Shown here one piece after another: positions 1 through 11,785 of a DNA stretch of 64,000 nt (positions within the stretch are counted from its first letter, which is position 1; each line of letters begins with the position of its first letter). Source of the DNA: Closterium sp. Naga37s-1 (taxonomy: Eukaryota > Streptophyta > Zygnematophyceae > Desmidiales > Closteriaceae); the NCBI GenBank assembly GCA_947471745.1, contig CANJKZ010000137.1, positions 3,798,001 through 3,862,000 of the forward strand. The letters are read 5' to 3'. Both the position numbers and the translations under genes were made by a program. Under the pieces are notes generated by a model that worked only from the letters and a program-made list of their open reading frames with translations, did not search any database and had not been told where the DNA came from.

Positions 1-3000
1 GCTGGCCCAGAAACTGGGGACATGTGGATCAATGCGCAATTGGAAATTCCGTGTGGTAGCGTTATTGCAAATGTCATTATCTACAGTGATGCAACAAATC
101 TAAGCTCGGATGGGCGTGTTGTAGGTCATCCTGTTTATGTCACACTCGCAAACATCCAAGTGAAAGACAGATGGCAGCCCTATGAGCACAGGATGGTGGC
201 CTTGTTGCCTCCCTTGACCGGCATTGACGCAAAAACGGAGGCGGGCAAGGCTACCTGGCGAAACATCTTCCAGAGAGCTATGTGCCACGTGCTGCACGAC
301 CTCAAGCAACTTTCAGCAAGGTTGGTACAGCGTTTATGTTTCTCCATCGACTCAATGTTGACTGCATGCTGGATATTATCAAACACTACTGGTGCATTAA
401 CTATTTTCTACTTCCAACCCATGTTTAGTGGCAGGCCCATGCTCGATCCATTTGATGTTGAGCGCATGGTGTACGCGATGTTGTACGCATACGTTGCGGA
501 TCACCCGGAGGCATGCAAAGTGGCTGGAACTTTCGCAAGCCATAAGGCAAAGTTTCCTTGCCACAGATGTCTTGTGGAAACGGACAACATTAGCAACATG
601 GACTTGCGTTTGGTGTATCGTACTGAAAGTGGGCGAATGGAGAAAGTCAAGGAGCTTATGGAGATCGAAGTTAACAATCAGCGCCTTGTAGCTTCGCGAA
701 AAGTTAGCACGCATCCTGTAGAAGTGAGTAAAAGCCGCCCTCAAATTCATCTCCAGCCCCCCCCTTCCATTCCCCCCCCACCCCCTTTCCCCATATAGTG
801 TTTTCCATTCTCCCACCCACCATCACCGTCCCACATCCTTCGTTGTATTTGCCACCGCTGCCCTGACTCTCACATGTTTAGGGTTTGTATTTGCCACCGT
901 TGCCCTCACCATCACATGTGCTCTCTCTGTCTATGGCACCGCTGCCCTCTCCCTCACATGTTCTCCTAGTTTTGGAATTCCCTATGCACTCTCTGCTAAC
1001 CAGGTTATTCCTCTCCCCTCCGCTCCCTTCTCAGCTCACTCTTTGTATCCTCTCGTTCCGCTCTCTTATTGCATGTATCCCCCTACTATTAAATCTGCCT
1101 CCTCCCCTTCCGCCATTCCCACCATGTCCTTCATCCTGGAATCGATCGTTATTCGTCGTTACCTAATCCCCTCACCCCCACCCCCCCTCCCCCCCCGTAT
1201 CGTTCTTCGTCGTTACATTCCCCTCACCTCCCCCTCATCCAGGCCGCCATTTGGGGCTTTGCGCTCGGGCTCACAGATGTTGGTAACCCATATCGTGCCA
1301 TTCTTGTTGAAGTCATGCATGCTTGGGAATTGGGAGTTTTCTTGCACATTGTCTCCTGCATTCGCAACATGTTCAAGGGGAACCGCAAAGTGCTGATTGA
1401 GCTTGATGATGCACTTCAGTCTGTGAATGGTGACACGCGCATTTCTGGCTTTCGTATGCCTGGGACGGAAAAGGGGGGGTATTTTTCAGGGGGCTCAAAC
1501 TTTCAGGCGTTCGAGCATCGCGCGGTCATGCAAGTGATATGCATTGTTCTCAGCATGGTTGCGCTCGTGCCCCAAGAAGTCATTGATGCGGTAGCGGCGT
1601 TTGTCGACTGCTACATGCTGGGGTGTCGGCGTTGGTACCACACGGAAGGCACTCTTGACGAATTACGACGTGACATCAAGAGGTGTGTCGTAGGGTAGCC
1701 CACGGTGCCTCGCATCCCTTTCCTCTCCTCCCCCCAACTCCTTGTTCCCTCTGCAGCGTGGGGCAGCCCACGGTGCCTCGCATCCCATTACTCTCCTCCC
1801 CCCAACTCCTTGTTCCCTCTGCAGCCTGGTGCAGCCCACGGTGCCTCGCATCCCATTCCTATCCCCCCCCCCAACTCCTTGTTCCCTCTGCAGCCTGGTG
1901 CAGCCCACGGTGCCTCGCATCCCATACCTCTTCTCCCCCCAACTCCTTGTTCCCTCTGCAGCCTGGGGCAGCCCACGGTGCCTCGCATCCCATCCCTCTC
2001 CTCCCCCCAACTCCTTGTTCCCTCTGCAGCGTGGGGCAGCCCACGGTGCCTCGCATCCCATCCCTCTCCTCCCCCCAACTCCTTGTTCCCTCTACAGCGT
2101 GGGGCAGCCCACGGTGCCTCGCATCCCATCCCTCTCCTCCCCCCAACACCTTGTTCCCTCTGCAGCCTGGTGCAGCCCACGGTGCCTCGCATCCCTTTCC
2201 TCTCCTCCCCCCAACTCCTTGTTCCCTCTGCAGCGTGGGGCAGCCCACGGTGCCTCGCATCCCATCCCTCTCCTTCCCCCAACTCCTTGTTCCCTCTGCA
2301 GCTTGGTGCAGCCCATTGACCCTCACTCCTTTTCCATTTGTCCTTCCCACGATCCGTCGCAACGTACCCCGCATGATCGCAGGTTGATTCCACAGGTGAA
2401 ACCCGTCTTTGGCGCTCAACAAGCCAACGAATTCAACTTGACCAAAGTACATGACATGGCACACCTAGTGGATGACATCATTCGATCGGGCGTACCCGTC
2501 CATTACAACGCCAACATGTTCGAGTATCTCCACCAACCACTTGTGAAACGCGCCTACAGAGCCACCAACAAGCGGAACGCGGAGCCACAAATTGTGCGAC
2601 ATGATGTTAGGGCGCACATGATTCGCACTCTGCAAGCTGCCGATTCCAACTCTGACGATGGTCCGCATCGAATGGTGGCTTTACAAGCGGTGTGTAAAGA
2701 GGGCAGCAAGGTATTGCTTGAGAGATCCCTCTAATTTTGCTGCCCTGAATCTATCATTTGCTTTGATTCAGTATTGTATGAGGCCTCATCTCATTGAATG
2801 CGTGTGTTCTCGCCCCTGTTTCCATGGCAGGCCATAAAGAAGGGTGTCAACACCTTTGCTGCTGGCTCCTTTAGGGTGAATTGGCGGCAGAATCTGTGTG
2901 AGGCTTCGGATGCTTGGAAAGGGCATGTTGCCCTTGCCCCTGGAGACATGACTGAGCTGAAAACTCTGCTTGGAAGTTTGGATGGCGAGGGTACAAAGAT

Positions 3001-3424
3001 TTGCTCGACGATACATGTGAAAAAGGGCATGGCGATACCGGGGGACGAGGACTTTACTAGATATTCCAGTCAGGCCCATTACGTGCGTGCGACGCCGTCG
3101 TTCATGGAGAAGCCCTGGTTCAGTGATGTGGCTGTGCTTGGGGAAGAATCGGAAAAGCAGGTCATGTGGTATGCTAGGCTTCTCTGCCTCTTTGTTGCCG
3201 ACGTTTTCACGGCAGATCGCGATGAGGTCGAGCAACGGGAGTATGCTTTCGTGCGATTCTACAAGGTCACAGAGGAGACGCACCGCTCGCACTGCCCCGT
3301 GCTTACCTGGGATGAGGAGGGGAATGAGTACCAACTCATTGAAGCAGAGGCTATTCTCCGTGTAGCTCATGTCGTGCCTCTTGCTGGCGACCGATTTGTT
3401 CTCAACAAATTCAAGTTCTATTGA
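1..3424 (+). CDS. Plavaka-like CACTA-superfamily transposase, 5' end outside the window
   Basis: Exons 1-723 (open at the window edge), 1243-1682, 2383-2710 and 2831-3424 join in one frame with GT..AG introns (phases 0, 2, 0), giving about 694 residues and a TGA stop at 3422-3424. The first exon has the Plavaka-type catalytic stretch IIYSDATNLS followed by GHPVYVTLANI and a CHRC pair near codon 185. The second has MHAWELGVFLHIV and the third FNLTKVHDMAHL. Such proteins cut and paste DNA transposons of the CACTA superfamily. The first ATG (22) is internal, because the frame stays open to base 1. The frame is intact in what is visible. Terminal repeats and TSDs lie outside or were not found. 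The family call is by motif memory; another DDE family (KDZ-like) is the main alternative. Exon joins are inferred from frame and splice consensus. Confidence 0.72.
1690..2330 (+). repeat. About 67-bp minisatellite inside transposase intron 2, each unit with an acceptor-like site
   Basis: Nine units of roughly 64-73 bp share CCCACGGTGCCTCGCATCC, a C/T-rich tract and TTCCCTCTGCAG; a tenth, degenerate unit ends the array. Each unit thus looks like a polypyrimidine tract plus a 3' splice site. The acceptor that keeps the frame is downstream at 2381-2382, not in the array. Long open frames through the array are by-products of a unit whose length is often a multiple of three. Confidence 0.9.
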
Positions 3425-3895
3425 ACTGATGTGAACTCACTCAAGTTCCTTGTTTCCGGGTGTACTCAGCAAAGCATCACCATATTTTGCTCCGTTGTCT
3501 CTCGTGAGAACATCTGGTCTAGTTCTAGTGACGGCCTGTTGACTACACATGCTAAGAAATGAGGAGTTTGGTGTGATTTTTAAAACATTTATTGTTTTTT
3601 TACAAACTGTTTTTGTTTGACAGAAATGACTTTACCAGGTGATCACGTTATCGAATACTGTAACAGCTCCCTAAAGAGCGCTCCAGCCTTTCAGTCACAT
3701 TTCCAATTTGTCTAGGTACATCCGCGCTTCACGACGACCAATCGTTGGCCTCGCGACCTGACTTGGGAAATCGCGACACTGTTTCAACAACACTTACAGT
3801 TGCTGGCAGGGACTTTCTCGCAGACTAGTGACACCGTGCCTCTCCTTCCGCCCGCCATCTGGCGCGCACGCGTCTCGGTGAAGTTACAGAATCAG

Positions 3896-3945
<50 letters not shown>

Positions 3946-4471
3946 ATCCCTGCCCGCAAGGACTAGACTGAGCAAATTTCTCGTGACAGCTTTCCGAAGT
4001 GTACCTTCTGTACTGAACCCGATCGAGCCTAGCCTGCCCGGATGTGCATTCCCCGGTGATGTTAAGCCGTGGGGTGTCTGTTGATGAGCTGTCACGGTAG
4101 GTTTCTGTTGGGTCACTATTCACGTTCACGTCACGCCTTGCACCCCATCTGCCACACCCGTCCCTCCCTACCCCCTCCTCTGCGCACAACCTGTTCCCCA
4201 GAGCTAGAAGGAGTGGAGCTGCCACGGATGCACGTTCTTCTCTTCCTGGCCTCCCTGGCCTAGCTCCACTCATCAGTTCTGCTAGCTCCACGTTCCACCC
4301 ACCTTATGTATCTCCGCTAAAGCCCATCCGCTTTCAACGCTTACGTGGTTTCTCGCACGGTAATGCATGGAGTTGACTCTGTCACAACCTGCTCACCTAT
4401 CGTTTAAAATGTCTGTTGCACAACTGGTTATAATCATTTTCTTTCCACTAAGTTCCTCACCACTAGTTTTC
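3425..4471. other. Intergenic region after the transposase gene
   Basis: No convincing coding sequence was seen. The stretch holds the 3' flank of the transposase gene, a 49-base A tract (3896-3944) and the upstream region of the unknown gene starting at 4472. Short ORFs around the A tract code only for homopolymers. Confidence 0.6.
3896..3944 (+). repeat. Uninterrupted poly(A) tract, 49 bases
   Basis: A pure run of 49 A residues. It could be the 3' tail of a LINE/SINE or processed-transcript insertion on the plus strand, but no clear flanking TSD was found, so slippage growth of a simple repeat is equally possible. Confidence 0.95.
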
Positions 4472-5375
4472 ATGGCAGATGAAATCCCTACGGAGCTTCA
4501 GAGGACTTTCGCCGGACGTAAGAGGCGAACAATACAACCCTCTGTCAAGCTGAAGGGATATCAGGCGAAACTGTATGGGGCTCGTAAGGGTAGCGGGAAA
4601 GATGACGCGGAAGAGAGCGATGGAAGTGGCTCACTGTCGAAGCAAGCACCGGGTGCTGCCGCTGAAGGCTCCTCGAAAGGAAACGGGGAGAATGCTCTTG
4701 GTTCACAAGAGCAAGTCAATGCTGTTGGACCGGCACTGCCCCTTGCGGAAGCTTCTCCGATGCAACTTGAAAAAGGTGAGTGATTAATCGAGTCCTTGTT
4801 ATTGGTTACGCATGTTCTTTGCCATCACATTCCGATTCAATGTGCCTGATACGATGTTCGTGTTGAAATCTTATACCGAGAACATGATCCACCTTCGGAA
4901 CGCAACATTTTTCACAGAGAGGCAAACAACGGGAGACCGAGCTCTAAAACGGAGCTCCGCAACGCTGTTCGTAAGGTTGGAGAGACGCTTGGCCGTTTGG
5001 AGACTCGCCTTGCTGCCTCGGATAGGAGCCAGCGGGAGATGATGGAGATGCTTAAGGAGCTGATGATTCACGTGATCAAACCACCTTGGGTTGACGACGC
5101 CAAGATTCAGGTACTCTCGCTTTCTTCGCTATCTCACTGTTTTGATTCTTCATTTCTTACTTACTTCAGTGTTTGTGCTGCAAGCATCACTCAGTGACGT
5201 CTTGGACATGTTTCTCAACGGTCCGAAATTATCCAAAGGGCTGATTTATCCTTCTGAGCGAGACTACAAGGCCGAGGTCATAGCTGACCTTGACGTGCTC
5301 GACAAAGAGCTCCGCTATTTCGAGTCCCTGTGGGTCAATGGAGGGCTCTATGCTAAGATTGTTACCATGGGTAAC

Positions 5376-5499
5376 TGTCAAACTTATATGCTATGGTCTG
5401 TGTAGGCTGTAGTGGGGTAGTTCATATGGGGTAGTTCATATGGGGTATAACACTTTAGGGTTTCCTACATGTACTCCTTATGAGGTTCTATCATTCACA
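5376..5499 (+). repeat. 5' LTR of copia A (124 bp)
   Basis: Starts TGTCAAACTTATATGC, ends TCATTCACA; begins right after TSD copy GTAAC. It differs from the 108-bp 3' LTR by indels and substitutions, so the insertion is not very recent. Confidence 0.9.
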
Positions 5500-5554
5500 T
5501 GGTTTTAGAGCAGGTTCCCTAGTGGGAACGTGTTTTTTTTTAGGGCCCACCACG
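5500..5554 (+). promoter_or_regulatory. Primer binding site and GGGCCCACC leader motif of copia A
   Basis: TGGTTTTAGAGC at 5500-5511 matches the copia primer site type TGGTATCAGAGC, which pairs with an internal part of initiator tRNA-Met. About 40 bases on, TAGGGCCCACCACG (5541-5554) holds a palindromic GGGCCC that also occurs at the same place in A', TRIM-1 and TRIM-2. Confidence 0.8.
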
Positions 5555-5559
5555 ATTTT

Positions 5560-6464
5560 TCCTGCCCTACCTGAAGCGCGCCTCGCGCCTGCCTCACCTG
5601 CGCCGTAGCGCGCCCTGCCCTACTCCCGCCCGTAGCGGCCCTGCCCTACCGGCCCGTCGCGGCCCTGCCCTAACGACCCGTCGCGGCCTTGACCTAGATG
5701 CCCGTCGCGGCCCTGCCCTGCCGCCCCACGCCGCGGCCTGACCCGCCGCCCGTCGCGGCCCTGCCCTGCCGCCCGTCGCGGCCGTGCCCTGCCGCCCCAC
5801 GTCGCAGCCCTGACCTCGCAGCCCGTCGCGGCTCTGCCCTACCGCCACCTGTCGCGGCCCTGCCCTCAGCCGCTCGTCGCGGCCCTGCTGTACCGCCGCT
5901 CCGTCGCGGCCTTGACCTGCAGCCGCCTCGTCGCGGCCCTACCCTGCAACCGCGAGTCGCGTGCCTGCCCTACCCGCCCCTGGTGAGCACCTGCCCTACC
6001 CGCCCCTGGTGAGCACCTGCCCTACCCGCGCCGCTGTGCCCTGCCCTGGCCGTCGCGTCGCCCTAGGACCCGCGCGACGACCTGCCCTGCCCGTCGCGTC
6101 GCCCCTGCCCTGCCGGTCGCGTCGCCCTAGGGCCTGCGCGTCGCCCCTGCCCTGCCCGTCGCGTCACCCTAGGGCACGCGCGCCGCCCCTCCCCTGCCCG
6201 TCGCGTCGCCCTAGGGCCCGTGCGCCGCCCCTGCCGTGCCAGTCACGTCGCCCTGGGGCCCGCGCGCCGCCACTACCCTGCCCGTCGCGTCGCCCTAGGG
6301 CCTGCGCGCCACCCCTGCCCTGCCCGTCGGGTCACCCTAGGGCCAGCACGCCGCCCTACTGCCCGCGCTCCGCCCTGCCCCTGCCCTGGCCGCGCGCCGC
6401 CCTTCACTGACGGTGCGCCGCCTCGCCCTACCCTAGTACCTGTTCGCCGCCCTGCCTTTCCGCT
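5560..6464 (+). repeat. GC-rich tandem-repeat leader of copia A
   Basis: Degenerate short repeats built on CCCGTCGCGGCCCTGCCCT and a related CGTCGCCCTAGGGCCCGCGC unit. Open frames here encode Pro/Arg/Ala-rich sequence with no gag similarity, so this is treated as untranslated leader or replaced gag sequence. Confidence 0.75.
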
Positions 6465-9400
6465 ATGGCGTCTCTTCGTGGTAGCCGTGGGAGTGGTGGC
6501 GGCGGTGGTGGCAGCAATGGGAGTGATGGCGGCGGCAGCAGTGGCAGTCTAGGCGGAGCTGCGCAGTGGGGAGTTTCTGGCGGTGGCCAGATACAGCTCC
6601 AGCGACGTCCGCGCGAGACCCTTACGCCCCTGCAGCCGCGTGAGTGGTACGCTCAGAGTAGAGGGTCTCGGAGTACTGCTCGCTGCCCGTACGCCATTCG
6701 CACAGGTGATCGGGCTGGTCAAACTTGCGGGACGATAGGTCACACACAGTCCCGCTGCTTCGCCTGTCTGAGCGACGCCTGGCGTACAAAGTTTGGTGAC
6801 GAGGCTGAGTTCCCCAGCTGCGTGGAGCTGCTGTAGCAGAGAGCGGATATCTTTGCACTGGACTTTGATGCTATTCTATCTGCCATGTATGCATTGCCTG
6901 TTAGTGTTGAGGGTGACTGTTACCTGTGCACGCCGCCGGACCCAGGTATAGAGTCTGCTGCTCTAGGTGCTGGTGAGTCTGCTGCTCTAGGTGCTGATGA
7001 GGCTGCTGCTCTAGGTGCCAGTGAGTCTGCTGCTCCAGGTGCTAGTGAGTCTGCTCTCTCTAGTACTGCGCCTGCTGAGGCCTTGCACACCTTCACACTT
7101 GACTCAGGTGCTTCCCGCTCCTTCTTTCGCGACAGCACCACACTCAAGCCGCTCAGTCGGCCGGTTGCAGTCTCCTTGGCAGACCCCTCTGGGGGCCCAG
7201 TCCTTGCGCACTCCTCCACGGTCCTGCAGTGTCCAGCGGTTCCGTCTGGCTCACTGTCGGGTCTTCACCTCCCCTCGTTCTCTACGAACTTGGTGAGTGG
7301 AGCCGACCTCCAGGATGTGTTGGTTGACCAGTTCACTCCTGGAGGTCAGCGTGTGACCCACTGTACGTGCTCCCGGACTGGTTGGCACCTGGCCACGTTC
7401 ACCCAAGCGCCTGGCTCAAGTCTGTACACACTGACTAATTTGTCCCCTCATGTAGCTGCGTCTGCGTCTGCGTCAGGTCAGCTAGCGGCCCCCTGCTCGT
7501 GTCGCGCTTTGTCGCACCAGACCGTCCTCTGGCACCACCGTCTTGGTCACCCCTCGGTGCAGCGCCTTCGTAGCATGCACCGACGTGTCCTTGTCTTTGG
7601 TCTTCCCAGGGTTCTACCTCCCCTCCCACCCTTGCCTGCTCCTCCCTGTCTTCCCTGTGTCGAGGGGCGGCAGCGCGCCGCTCCTCACTCCTCCTCGTTT
7701 CCCCCGACAACTACTCCCCTGCAGACCCTGCACATGGACGTGTGGGGCCCAGCCTGCGTCCGTGGACAGGACCGTGAGCGGTACTTTTTGCTGGTTGTTG
7801 ACGACTACACGCGTTACACCACGGTCTTCCCCTTCCACACCAAGGGTGAGGTCCCTGATGTTTTGATCCCTTGGATCCACGCTGCCCGTCTCCAGCTCCG
7901 CGAGCGGTTCGGGACGGACTTTCCCGTCTTGCGTCTGCACTCTGACAGAGGTGGTGAGTTTGCCTCTGACTTTCTGAGGGACTTTTGTCGTGGGAAGGGC
8001 ATTCGCCAGACGTTCACGCTCCCGGCCTCACCGCAGCAGAATGGGATTGCTGAGCGCCGCATTGGCTTAGTCATGGAGGTCGCTCGTACCTCCATGGTCC
8101 ATGTGGCTGCCCCCCATTTTCTGTGGCCGTTTGCGGTCCGCTACGCTGCGCATCAACTCAACCTCTGGCCCCGTGTCTCCTTGCTGGAGACCTCGCCCAC
8201 ACTGCGTTGGACGGGGAAGGTTGGCGATGCGTCAGTGTTTCGGGTCTAAGGTTCTCGTGCCTTTGTTCGCGATACTACCGCGGACAAGCTCTCCGCCCGT
8301 GCTATTCCTTGCGTCTTCCTGGGCTTTGTCCCTGACGCGCCTGGCTGGCAGTTTTACCACCCCACCTCGCGTCGGGTTCTGCCCTCTCAGGACGTCACGT
8401 TCGACGAGTCGGTTCCCTTTTACCGTCTCTTCCCCTACCGCACTGCCTCTCTCCCCCCCCCCGTCGCTCTTCCTTGCACCAGGTCCTCCTCTGGTAGACC
8501 CCCTCCCCCCTCGGGGTCCTGCTCCCTCAGGTGTGTCCCACGTAGACGTTGTCGAGCCTGTCGAGGTTGCGGTTGACTCTAGTGCTGCTACTGGGGGTGG
8601 TGCTGCTGGGGGTGCTGAGCCTGAGCGTGCGGAGCCTGGGGGTGCTGAGCCTGAGGGTGCTGAGCTTGGAAGTGCTGAGCCTGCGGGTGCTGAGCCTGCG
8701 GTTGCTGAGACTGGGGGTGCTGAGTTTGCTGGAGTTCCTGCAGGTGCCTCGTCTCGGCGGGAGCCTCTCTATCCACCGCAACTGCGGGAGTGGTTTGCTC
8801 GCCGCTGGAGACTCCAGCGAGGTGCTGCTGGAGCTGGAGCTGCTGGAGGTTCTGCTGGTGCTGGAGCTACTGGAGGAGCTGGAGCTGCTGGAGCTGGAGG
8901 TGCTGCCGGAGCTGGAGCTGCTGGAGGTACTGCTAGTGCTGGTGCTGCTGGAGGTGCTGGAGCCGCAGGTCCCGGAGGTGCTGGTACTGGAGGTACTAGA
9001 GCTGCTGGGGCTGGTGGTGCTCCCGGAGTTGGAGCTGGAGGCGCTAGTGTTGATACTGCTGGAGGTGCTCCTGGAGCTGGAGCTGCTGGAGGTGCTGGAG
9101 CTGGTGGTGCTGCGGGAGTTGGAGCTGCAGACCTTGGAGCTGGGGGTACTGGTATTGTCTCTGCTGGTTATGGAGGCGCTGCGCAACCGCGGCCTTACTT
9201 CGTTCCACTTCTTCAGCAGGTTCTTGACCTCCCGCCTTCTACTGGTCCCACTCTTCCCTTACTGTGTCCACAGCCTGCCCCGTCGAAGTCGCAGCTGCAG
9301 CCAGCCTCTCCACTGCCTGGTCCTTCTCCTTACTCTGGGCCGACTAGAGGTCTTACTGAGCGTCGTGAGCCTGAGTCTCGTCTTGCGTCGCCTGTTCGCG

Positions 9401-11448
9401 CTGTTCGCACTGGTAGTTGTGTCACGCGTCCGCGTCCTCCTGCTTTCCCAGGCACGCACCAGATGGCACTCCGTCCTTCCACTGCTCCACTACGTGTCCC
9501 TCTGCCGTCTCCTCCTGCGTCCTCCCTTGCTGACGGTCCTGACCCGGAGTCTGACTCCCTTCGAGCTGCTAGTCCTACTGTCACACGTCTCCTGGCCACT
9601 GTTGTCACTGACCCGTCGTTTGAGTCCACTGCTGCATCTGCCCTAGTTGGTGAGCTTGTTGACTTTGCTGCCGCCTGTCGTCTAGATTACGCCGCTAGTC
9701 TTGTTGCTGAGTCTGAGTCTGTCTGTCCTCCGTCCGTCGGGGGTGAGCGTGCTCTTGGCACGGACGTCCTTGAGGACAGGCAGGAGGAGTTTGAGTGCTT
9801 TGCCGCTGCTTTACCTCATCTCGTGTCCATGCTGATTGCCCCTGAGGGAGACCCGGATGCATCAGACATCCTGACCCCGCGCTCTTATGCAGAGGCGATA
9901 GAGGGTCCCTACTCCTCTCAGTGGCAGACAGCCATGGACGCAGAGATGGCTTCCTGGAAGTCCACAGGCACCTACGTCGACGAGGTTCCCCCGCCTGGGG
10001 CGAACATCGTCAGTGGCATGTGGATTTTCAGGGTGAAGCGGCCGCCGGGTTCTCCGCCTGTCTTCAAGGCGCGTTACGTTGCACGAGGCTTCAGTCAGCG
10101 AGAGGGAGTTGACTTCTTCCAGACCTTCTCCCCCACCTCGAAGATGACCACTCTTCGGGTACTGCTGCACGTAGCTGCTCAGCGTGACTACGAGCTGCAC
10201 TCTCTTGACTTCAGCACTTCTTTCCTACAGGGCAGCCTGCACGAGGAGATCTGGCTGCGCCGCCCACCTGGCTTCACTGGGTCGTTTCCTGCTGGTACCC
10301 AGTGGAGCCTCCGGCGGCAAGTCTACGGTCTCCGCCAGGCGCCCCGTGAGTGGCACGACACACTAAGGACGACCCTTGCGGCTCTTGGCTTTGCTCCTTC
10401 CACTGCTGACCCGTCACTGTTTCTACGCACCGACACCTCTCTGCCGCCGTTCTACGTCCTCGTGTACATCGACGACTTGGTCTTTGCTACTTCTGACACT
10501 GAGGGTCTGGCCCACGTGAAGTTGGAGCTGCAGAAGAGACACACGTGCACAGACCTGGGTGAGCTGCGCAGCTATCTTAGCTTGCAGATCACCCGGGACA
10601 GAGCACAGTGCACCATTACCTTGACTCAGTCACACATGGTGCAGCAGGTCCTTCAGCACTTCGGCTTCACGTACTCCTCGCCACAGCCCACTCCTCTGCC
10701 TACTCGCCACTCGCTCTCAGCTCTGCCTTCGGATGAGTCCGTAGAGCCAAGTGGCCCGTATCCAGAGCTTGTGGGCTGCCTCATGTAGTTGATGACCTGC
10801 ACTCGACCTGACCTGGCATACCCTCTTAGCATCCTGGCACGCTATGTTGCTCCTGGGAGACACCGGAAGGAGCACATGGATGCCGCTAAGAGGGTGTTGC
10901 GCTACTTGTGCAGTGCGTCGGGCATGGGGCTCGTGCTTGGAGGACGGGCTCGAGTTGTCCTCACTGATCACGCAGACGCTTCTTGGGCTGACGACTTGGC
11001 TACGCAGCGGTCGTCACATGGTTACACTTTCAGCCTTGGCTCCGGCTCTGTTTCGTGGCGGTCTACCCGCTCGTCTTCTGTTCTCAGCTCCAGCTGTGAG
11101 GCTGAGATCTACGCAGGGGCCATGGCTGCACAGGAGTTACGTTGGCTCACCTACCTGCTGACCAACTTGGGAGAGCCGCCTCGTTCTCCTCCAGTGCTGT
11201 ACGTCGACAACAAGGCCATGATTGCCTTGTATCAGGAGCACAGACTGGAGCATAGAACGAAGCACATCACTCTGCGCTACTTCCTTGCTCGAGAGTTGCA
11301 GCAGCGTGGTCAGCTTCGTCTTGCCTACGTGGCCAGTCGGGCCAACACTGCTGATGTTTTCACCAAGGCACTTCAGCCTTGTGATCATCAGCGTTTCTAT
11401 ACTGTTCTAGGCCTTGTGCCCACTGGGCCACACTTGCTTACTTCTTGA
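6465..11448 (+). pseudogene. Broken gag-pol of copia A
   Basis: 6465-6836 encodes only the end of gag: a Gly/Ser-rich stretch, then CPYAIRTGDRAGQTCG with a following H/C pair. A TAG at 6834-6836 replaces a sense codon present in A'. 6885-8249 carries the protease motif FTLDSGASRSFF, the integrase zinc region (WHHRLGHP..CLPC) and integrase core (DVWGP, LHSDRGGEF, PQQNGIAE), ending at a TAA. The frame continues with displacement to an Ala/Gly-rich linker and reverse transcriptase (YIDDLVF near 10465), which stops at TAG 10786-10788 where A' has a Tyr codon. 10789-11448 is RNase H (SSSCEAEIYAG, RTKHITLRYF). The family normally encodes one continuous polyprotein. Confidence 0.88.
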
Positions 11449-11677
11449 CTTTGCTTGTACTGTGATCGTTATACATATACCTGCATGCTTACACTTGCTA
11501 GGTTGTGATCACTGTATTGTTTGTTCGCCTTTATATAACTCTGCATGTGAACTGGCCTTGTGGCCATTTGCTTGTGCTCAGAATGCGTGGTGACTTCGTG
11601 ATCCACCCTGAGCTTGCTTTGTTTCTCTTGACTCGTCTTGTGACCTCTTGTTCTCCCCCACTTTGCCTATGGGGGTG

Positions 11678-11785
11678 TGTCAAACTTATATGCTATAGTC
11701 TCCTAGGGTAGGTTGTAGTGGGGTAGTTCATATGGGGTACTCCTTATGCTGCTCAATGCAATCATTCCTCGTTCTATCTTTCACA
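11678..11785 (+). repeat. 3' LTR of copia A (108 bp)
   Basis: Starts TGTCAAACTTATATGC after the purine tract ATGGGGGTG and ends CTTTCACA, followed by the second TSD copy GTAAC. Confidence 0.9.

Larger units (their letters stand above)
5376..11785 (+). mobile_element. Ty1/copia element A (degenerate), 6410 bp
   Basis: Bounded by LTRs starting TGTCAAAC and ending TTCACA/TTTCACA, with a 5-bp TSD GTAAC at 5371-5375 and 11786-11790. The primer binding site follows the 5' LTR directly and a purine-rich tract (ATGGGGGTG) precedes the 3' LTR. Inside are a GC-rich leader, a remnant of gag, protease, integrase, reverse transcriptase and RNase H. Most of gag is missing, and stops and frameshifts break pol, so it is not autonomous. 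It sits inside a coding exon of the unknown gene. It is a close relative of A' (43990-51874). Confidence 0.93.

Noticed and set aside
1742-2734. Long repetitive open frames over the 67-bp array (up to 330 codons)
   Set aside because: Open on both strands and in several frames because of the repeat composition; the transposase exons are in the frame that splices around the array.
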